Assembly (NCBI GenBank): GCA_017547395.1
Contig: JAFYPS010000213.1
Span: 1 to 10,325, forward strand
Source of the DNA: Clostridia bacterium
GTDB lineage: Bacteria; Bacillota_A; Clostridia; Oscillospirales; CAG-272
DNA length: 10,325 nucleotides
Direction: 5' to 3'
Position 1 is the first letter of the stretch, and each line of letters starts with the position of its first letter. This document shows positions 6,951 through 10,325 of this stretch, one piece after another. The notes below the pieces were generated by a model. The model was given only the letters and a program-made list of their open reading frames with translations. It searched no databases and was not told the origin of the DNA. Position numbers and translations under genes: made by a program.

Positions 6951-9035
6951 TTAGATATAATAAAGCAGATCGCCGTAGGTCGGGAAGGGCCAATAGGAAC
7001 GCTCGGTAAGCGTTTCTGCCTCGTCTGCAGAGCGGCGAAGCTCGTCCATAAGAGGAAGCACCTCGTCACGGCAGAAGAAACCGCATTTTTCACTGCTTAA
7101 ATTGCGCTGAGCGTGCTCGGCATTTGCGCGGAGTCGCGAAAGCGATGCCGACATTTCATCCGAAAGCTCGACCAAACGCTTAAGCGTTGCAGAGGTGTAG
7201 TGAGGTATCGGAGCGCCTGCATTCTTAAGTTCGTTAACAGTTTTTGCAAGCTTAAGGATATATGAGCCGACCGCAGGGATTATATCTCTGCCTGCCATAT
7301 CGCACATTGTAAGTGCTTCAATAGCGATTATCTTGCAATAGGATTCAAGAAGAATATCGTGGCGCGAACGCAATTCCTTTTCGGTGTAAACGCGGTGACG
7401 GGTGAAGAGTGCGATGTTTTCCTCGCTTACAAAGCGAGGCAATGCATCGGCGGTGGTGGGAAGATTCAAAAGTCCGCGACGCGCCGCTTCGGTCTTCCAT
7501 TCGTTGGAATATCCGTCGCCGTTAAAGATAATGCGCTTGTGTTCCTTTATGGTTTTGCGGATGATCTTGTTAAGTGCAGTTTTAAAATCGTCTGCCGCTT
7601 CAAGCTCGTCTGCAAACTGCATAAGGCTTTCGGCAACGATGGTGTTAATAACAACGTTAGGCTCTGCAACCGACATCGCAGATCCCGGCATACGGAATTC
7701 AAACTTGTTGCCGGTGAACGCAAACGGGCTTGTACGGTTGCGGTCGGTGGTGTCCTTCGGGAAGGTGGGAAGAACGTGAACGCCGATTTCCATCTGAAGC
7801 TTTTCGGTGCCGTAATAGGGCTTGCCCTCGTCGATAGCCTCTAATATTGCGGTAAGCTCGTCACCCAAGAACATCGAAACGATTGCAGGAGGTGCTTCGT
7901 TAGCGCCAAGACGGTGATCGTTGCCCGCGGTCGCAACAGAGATACGCAAAAGATCCTGATGCTCGTCGACCGCTTTTATAACCGCACAAAGGAAAAGCAG
8001 GAACTGTGCATTTTCGTAAGGATTCTTACCGGGAGCAAGGAGATTTGCACCCTTATCGGTAGCAAGCGACCAGTTATCGTGCTTACCGCTGCCGTTTATA
8101 CCCTCGAAGGGCTTTTCCTGAAGAATGCAAACCAAGCCGTGACGCTCGGCAACCTTCTTCATGGTTTCCATTGTGAGCTGATTGTGGTCGGTCGCCGCAT
8201 TAGCGGTGCCGTAAATAGGCGCAAGCTCGTGCTGACAGGGTGCCGCCTCGTTATGCTTGGTCTTCGAAAGAACGCCAAGCTTCCAAAGCTCCTCGTCAAG
8301 CTCCTTCATAAACGCCGAAATTCTCGGCTTGATAGCGCCGAAATAATGGTCTTCAAGCTCTTGTCCCTTGGGAGGCTTTGCGCCGAAAAGCGTTCTGCCG
8401 CAAACGACAAGGTCTTCTCTTTTATTAAAAAGCTCTTTATCTACAAGGAAATATTCCTGCTCGGGACCGCAATTGGGGCTGACGTGAGTCGCATCGGTGC
8501 CGAACAGCTTCAAAATACGCATTGCCTGCTCGTTCAACGCCTCGGTCGAACGCAAAAGCGGTGTTTTTTTATCAAGCGCTTCGCCGCCGTAAGAGCAGAA
8601 AACGCTGGGGATACAAAGCGAGCCGTCCTTTACGAACGCATAAGAGGTGGGGTCCCAAGCGGTATAGCCGCGTGCTTCAAAGGTAGCGCGCAAGCCACCC
8701 GAGGGAAAGCTCGATGCATCGGGCTCACCCTTGATGAGCTCCTTGCCCGAAAAGGACATAATAACCTTACCGTCGGAAGTCGGCGTAACAAAGCTGTCGT
8801 GCTTTTCGGCAGTGATACCCGTCATAGGCTGGAACCAGTGGGTATAGTGAGTTGCGCCCTTTTCAATAGCCCAATTCTTCATTGCCTCTGCAACAACGTT
8901 TGCCACGGTGATATCAAGATCGTCGCCGCGTTGTATCGTATGCTTTAAGGATTTATAAACGTCTTCGGGAAGACGCTCCTTCATAACCTCGCGGTTAAAG
9001 ACCATAGAACCGAAAATTTCGGGTACGTTATTCAT
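6951..9035 (-). CDS. glnN: Glutamine synthetase type III
   Basis: The protein has 694 residues, the large subunit size typical of GSIII and much longer than GSI. It makes glutamine from glutamate, ammonia and ATP in the cytosol. The N-terminus [11 protein letters not shown] is characteristic of GSIII. Conserved active-site blocks are [10 protein letters not shown] (190-199, Glu ligands), [14 protein letters not shown] (262-275), [12 protein letters not shown] (312-323) and [12 protein letters not shown] (371-382), followed by an arginine-rich [10 protein letters not shown] block and FEFRMPGS (445-452). I chose the ATG at 9035 because GGAGG lies eight bases upstream and the family begins here. 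An in-frame ATG at 9143 would start a 36-residue extension upstream of the promoter, which is not credible. It has its own promoter and is divergent from the plus-strand membrane-protein gene. The frame looks intact. Confidence 0.97.
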   Translation of the reverse strand: MNNVPEIFGSMVFNREVMKERLPEDVYKSLKHTIQRGDDLDITVANVVAEAMKNWAIEKGATHYTHWFQPMTGITAEKHDSFVTPTSDGKVIMSFSGKELIKGEPDASSFPSGGLRATFEARGYTAWDPTSYAFVKDGSLCIPSVFCSYGGEALDKKTPLLRSTEALNEQAMRILKLFGTDATHVSPNCGPEQEYFLVDKELFNKREDLVVCGRTLFGAKPPKGQELEDHYFGAIKPRISAFMKELDEELWKLGVLSKTKHNEAAPCQHELAPIYGTANAATDHNQLTMETMKKVAERHGLVCILQEKPFEGINGSGKHDNWSLATDKGANLLAPGKNPYENAQFLLFLCAVIKAVDEHQDLLRISVATAGNDHRLGANEAPPAIVSMFLGDELTAILEAIDEGKPYYGTEKLQMEIGVHVLPTFPKDTTDRNRTSPFAFTGNKFEFRMPGSAMSVAEPNVVINTIVAESLMQFADELEAADDFKTALNKIIRKTIKEHKRIIFNGDGYSNEWKTEAARRGLLNLPTTADALPRFVSEENIALFTRHRVYTEKELRSRHDILLESYCKIIAIEALTMCDMAGRDIIPAVGSYILKLAKTVNELKNAGAPIPHYTSATLKRLVELSDEMSASLSRLRANAEHAQRNLSSEKCGFFCRDEVLPLMDELRRSADEAETLTERSYWPFPTYGDLLYYI

Positions 9036-9042
9036 CGCCCTG

Positions 9043-9057
9043 TCCTCCATAGGAGAA
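9043..9057 (-). promoter_or_regulatory. Hairpin covering the glnN ribosome binding site
   Basis: In the glnN 5' leader the bases UUCUCC and GGAGGA can pair around a three-base loop (UAU), placing the Shine-Dalgarno GGAGG inside a 6-bp stem. A second possible stem (GGGG with CCCC) lies just upstream in the same short leader. This could dampen or regulate translation. A stem this small may also be chance. Confidence 0.4.
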
Positions 9058-9090
9058 AATGTTGGGGAAATATTACCCCCATTATCATAC

Positions 9091-9119
9091 ATAATAATCC
9101 ATACTGCGCCAAAAGTCAA
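9091..9119 (-). promoter_or_regulatory. glnN promoter
   Basis: On the minus strand, -35 TTGACT (9114-9119) and -10 TATTAT (9091-9096) are separated by 17 bases. The predicted start near 9084 gives a leader of about 50 bases before the glnN ATG at 9035. The rest of the intergenic region (9120-9224) is AT-rich and holds no gene that I can see. Confidence 0.82.
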
Positions 9120-9224
9120 GAAAAAGAAGCATAATAGCGGCAATTTGAAAAGCTTTTAAGCTTTTTTTAAAAAATACCGAACCATTTATCGCTTTTTTCA
9201 GACTATATAGGTGAATGCCCTATA

Positions 9225-9244
9225 CGGTTGAACCGATTCAACCG
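9225..9244. repeat. Perfect inverted repeat, candidate operator
   Basis: Arms CGGTTGAA (9225-9232) and TTCAACCG (9237-9244) are perfect 8-bp inverted copies around CCGA. The repeat ends eight bases before the -35 box of the plus-strand gene, and no T-run follows, so it is more likely a dimeric regulator site than a terminator. It lies more than 100 bases upstream of the glnN -35, so the plus-strand gene is the likelier target. The regulator is unknown. Confidence 0.5.
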
Positions 9245-9252
9245 AAAGTTTA

Positions 9253-9281
9253 TTGACATACACTCACAAGCGTAATATAAT
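9253..9281 (+). promoter_or_regulatory. Consensus promoter of the two-TM protein gene
   Basis: TTGACA (9253-9258) and TATAAT (9276-9281) match both sigma-A consensus hexamers exactly, with a 17-base spacer. The predicted start near 9288 leaves a leader of about 30 bases containing the ribosome binding site CGGAGGG. Confidence 0.92.
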
Positions 9282-9319
9282 CAAGGCATTAAAATTCAAA
9301 TTAACATACGGAGGGAAAA

Positions 9320-9952
9320 ATGAAATCAAGATTCACAAGATATTTCGGTGCAAACGTTGCCCGTAAGATCTACATCGCCTGCATCGCGCTTATCGCAATC
9401 GGATTTGTCATCGGCTATATGTATTGGTGGTACTACGCTTCTCCCTTTGTCGTCATCGGCACGGCAGGATTTCTGATCTGCTACGGTATTCAGGTTTCCG
9501 ACAAGGACGTTGACGAGCATATCCAAAAGACCGTTGAGGATTTCAAGAAGAGCATTGACGGCAGAGAGATCGGAAAAACAGTTACCGATGCGAGAAACTT
9601 TTCGGTATTCCAAAGCTTCTTAAGAGAAGACGGCGAAACGAGATTCAAGGCCGGTTCGGACGGAAAGCTCCGCACAAGCAAATATTTTATCACCGCAGTT
9701 TCTGCCGAAGGAAAGGATCTTACGGTATTCACCGCAAAATACGATCTTTTCTCGGAAGAAACTCCCAAGGATTCCTTTATAACCACTAAGGGCGCAGACA
9801 GCGTCGAAATGAGCCGCGAAATTATTGAATTCCCCGGTCACAACAGAAAATGCACTCTTAAGGTTACCCGTGAAAACGTTGTTGAGGAATTGACCTTCTT
9901 CCTTCCCGACGACTCTTTCGCAGACAAAATGACTGCAAGATTTTTAAAATAG
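9320..9952 (+). CDS. Two-TM membrane protein of unknown function
   Basis: The protein has 210 residues. I do not recognise the family. A short basic N-terminus (MKSRFTRYF) precedes two closely spaced hydrophobic segments at about 17-36 and 41-57, an aromatic-rich hairpin (YMYWWYY between them). The remaining 150 residues are soluble, charged and rich in beta-prone stretches. The positive N-terminus suggests that both termini face the cytoplasm (inference). The ATG follows GGAGGG with a six-base spacer. It is a single-gene unit with a consensus promoter, a palindrome upstream and a strong terminator downstream. It is divergent from glnN and convergent with the ADP-ribosylglycohydrolase-family gene. 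Consensus promoter elements suggest strong or tightly repressed expression. Confidence 0.85.
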   Translation: MKSRFTRYFGANVARKIYIACIALIAIGFVIGYMYWWYYASPFVVIGTAGFLICYGIQVSDKDVDEHIQKTVEDFKKSIDGREIGKTVTDARNFSVFQSFLREDGETRFKAGSDGKLRTSKYFITAVSAEGKDLTVFTAKYDLFSEETPKDSFITTKGADSVEMSREIIEFPGHNRKCTLKVTRENVVEELTFFLPDDSFADKMTARFLK

Positions 9953-9967
9953 AGCAGTGCGATAATC

Positions 9968-9998
9968 AAAAAAGCAGACGTTTGGCGTCTGCTTTTTT
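9968..9998. terminator. Bidirectional Rho-independent terminator
   Basis: Arms GCAGACG (9974-9980) and CGTCTGC (9986-9992) enclose a five-base loop and are flanked by six A residues on the left and six T residues on the right. The symmetry lets it end the plus-strand gene stopping at 9952 and the convergent minus-strand gene stopping at 10006. Confidence 0.95.
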
Positions 9999-10005
9999 GT
10001 ATTCA

Positions 10006-10325
10006 TTAAGCATTTAATGTTTCGCGGAATGCCTTTACTTCGTCCGCAAACTTGCGAATAGAATAATTATCATAAGGCGAAACGCCAACGCTGAAGGTGT
10101 CGCGCATGGCGGTTGACAGATCGTTAGGTATTCCCTTTTCGCCAAGCAACGCGCCCATAAACGAGCCGACGGTCGCGCCGTTACAGTCGGTATCGGCACC
10201 GCATTCGATCGCAAATGCAACAGCGTTGCGGAAATCGTCATTATATCGCGTAATAGCGGCGATACAGAAGGTTGCGTTATTTATGGTGTGCACCCAATTG
10301 TATTTACCGCCTCGCTCGATAAGTG
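10006..10325 (-). CDS. ADP-ribosylglycohydrolase-family protein (C-terminal part; start off the window)
   Basis: The reading frame is open to the right edge (beginning about LIERGGKYNWVHTINNA) and ends at a TAA at 10006-10008, leaving about 105 residues. The block CGADTDCNGATVGSFMGALL is the conserved C-terminal metal-binding motif of the ADP-ribosylglycohydrolase (ARH/DraG-like) family, in which the DTD aspartates bind the dinuclear Mg/Mn centre. Such enzymes remove ADP-ribose from proteins or from small ADP-ribosylated substrates; many bacterial members have unknown targets. The preceding INNATFCIAAI helix is also typical. DraG itself controls nitrogenase, and glnN is close by, but the intervening gene is on the other strand, so a nitrogen role is not supported by operon structure. 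Confidence 0.85.
   Translation of the reverse strand, partial: LIERGGKYNWVHTINNATFCIAAITRYNDDFRNAVAFAIECGADTDCNGATVGSFMGALLGEKGIPNDLSTAMRDTFSVGVSPYDNYSIRKFADEVKAFRETLNA

Noticed and set aside
7914..8948. Plus-strand ORF of 344 codons opposite glnN
   Set aside because: It is a long shadow frame over a highly conserved GSIII gene. No ribosome binding site or family resemblance was found.
6951..9035. Apparent higher GC of glnN than of the T-box operons, suggesting transfer of the latter
   Set aside because: This is only an impression by eye. I did not compute composition, and codon bias of a highly expressed gene would explain it equally well.
9036..9143. N-terminal extension of glnN from an upstream ATG ([11 protein letters not shown]...), resembling a signal peptide
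   Set aside because: It overlaps the glnN promoter (9091-9119) and lacks a ribosome binding site. GSIII proteins begin at the ATG at 9035, which has GGAGG.
9148..9167. AT-rich palindrome AAAAGCTTTTAAGCTTTT as a terminator
   Set aside because: The stem is almost all A-T, and no gene on either strand ends nearby.
6951..10325. DraG-like nitrogen control linking the ADP-ribosylglycohydrolase-family gene to glnN
   Set aside because: The two are separated by an opposite-strand gene with its own promoter and a strong terminator, and the family has many non-DraG members.

Overview
The window looks like a chromosomal segment of an anaerobic clostridial Firmicute, possibly Oscillospirales-like (my inference). 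The reasons are a type III glutamine synthetase, two T-box leader RNAs, strong Shine-Dalgarno sites (AAGGAG/GGAGG), near-consensus TTGACA-17-TATAAT promoters and moderately low GC. No tRNA, rRNA, CRISPR array or insertion sequence was seen.

Layout. Almost everything is on the minus strand, so it reads right to left. 10006-10325 is the C-terminal part of an ADP-ribosylglycohydrolase-family gene. It converges, across a shared bidirectional terminator, with a plus-strand gene for a two-TM protein of unknown function (9320-9952). That gene has its own consensus promoter and a perfect inverted repeat just upstream. A divergent minus-strand promoter drives glnN (6951-9035).

Directly after glnN lies a promoter and T-box riboswitch (6600-6928), followed by a decayed DUF554 fragment (6462-6570). 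Then comes a tight operon of three genes: a MaoC-like hydratase (5987-6424), a LeuA-like protein whose metal ligands all appear to be replaced (4560-5948), and a TIM-barrel/acyl-CoA ligase fusion (2099-4558). Immediately after the ligase stop codon is a second promoter and T-box (1758-2077), clearly paralogous to the first. It controls an XRE-cupin-acyl-CoA ligase fusion that runs off the left edge (1-1702).

How it may work together. Two neighbouring transcription units each begin with a T-box, a tRNA-charging sensor that opens when an amino acid is scarce. Both encode acyl-CoA ligases with unusual N-terminal extensions. The left T-box reads best as leucine-specific (specifier CUU). One of the enzymes is a degenerate relative of 2-isopropylmalate synthase that keeps the leucine-sensing regulatory domain. 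My hypothesis is an amino-acid-starvation-induced acid-activation pathway, for example salvage of branched-chain fatty acids towards branched-chain amino acids. That is inference. The sequence shows directly only the T-boxes, the domain architectures and the altered motifs.
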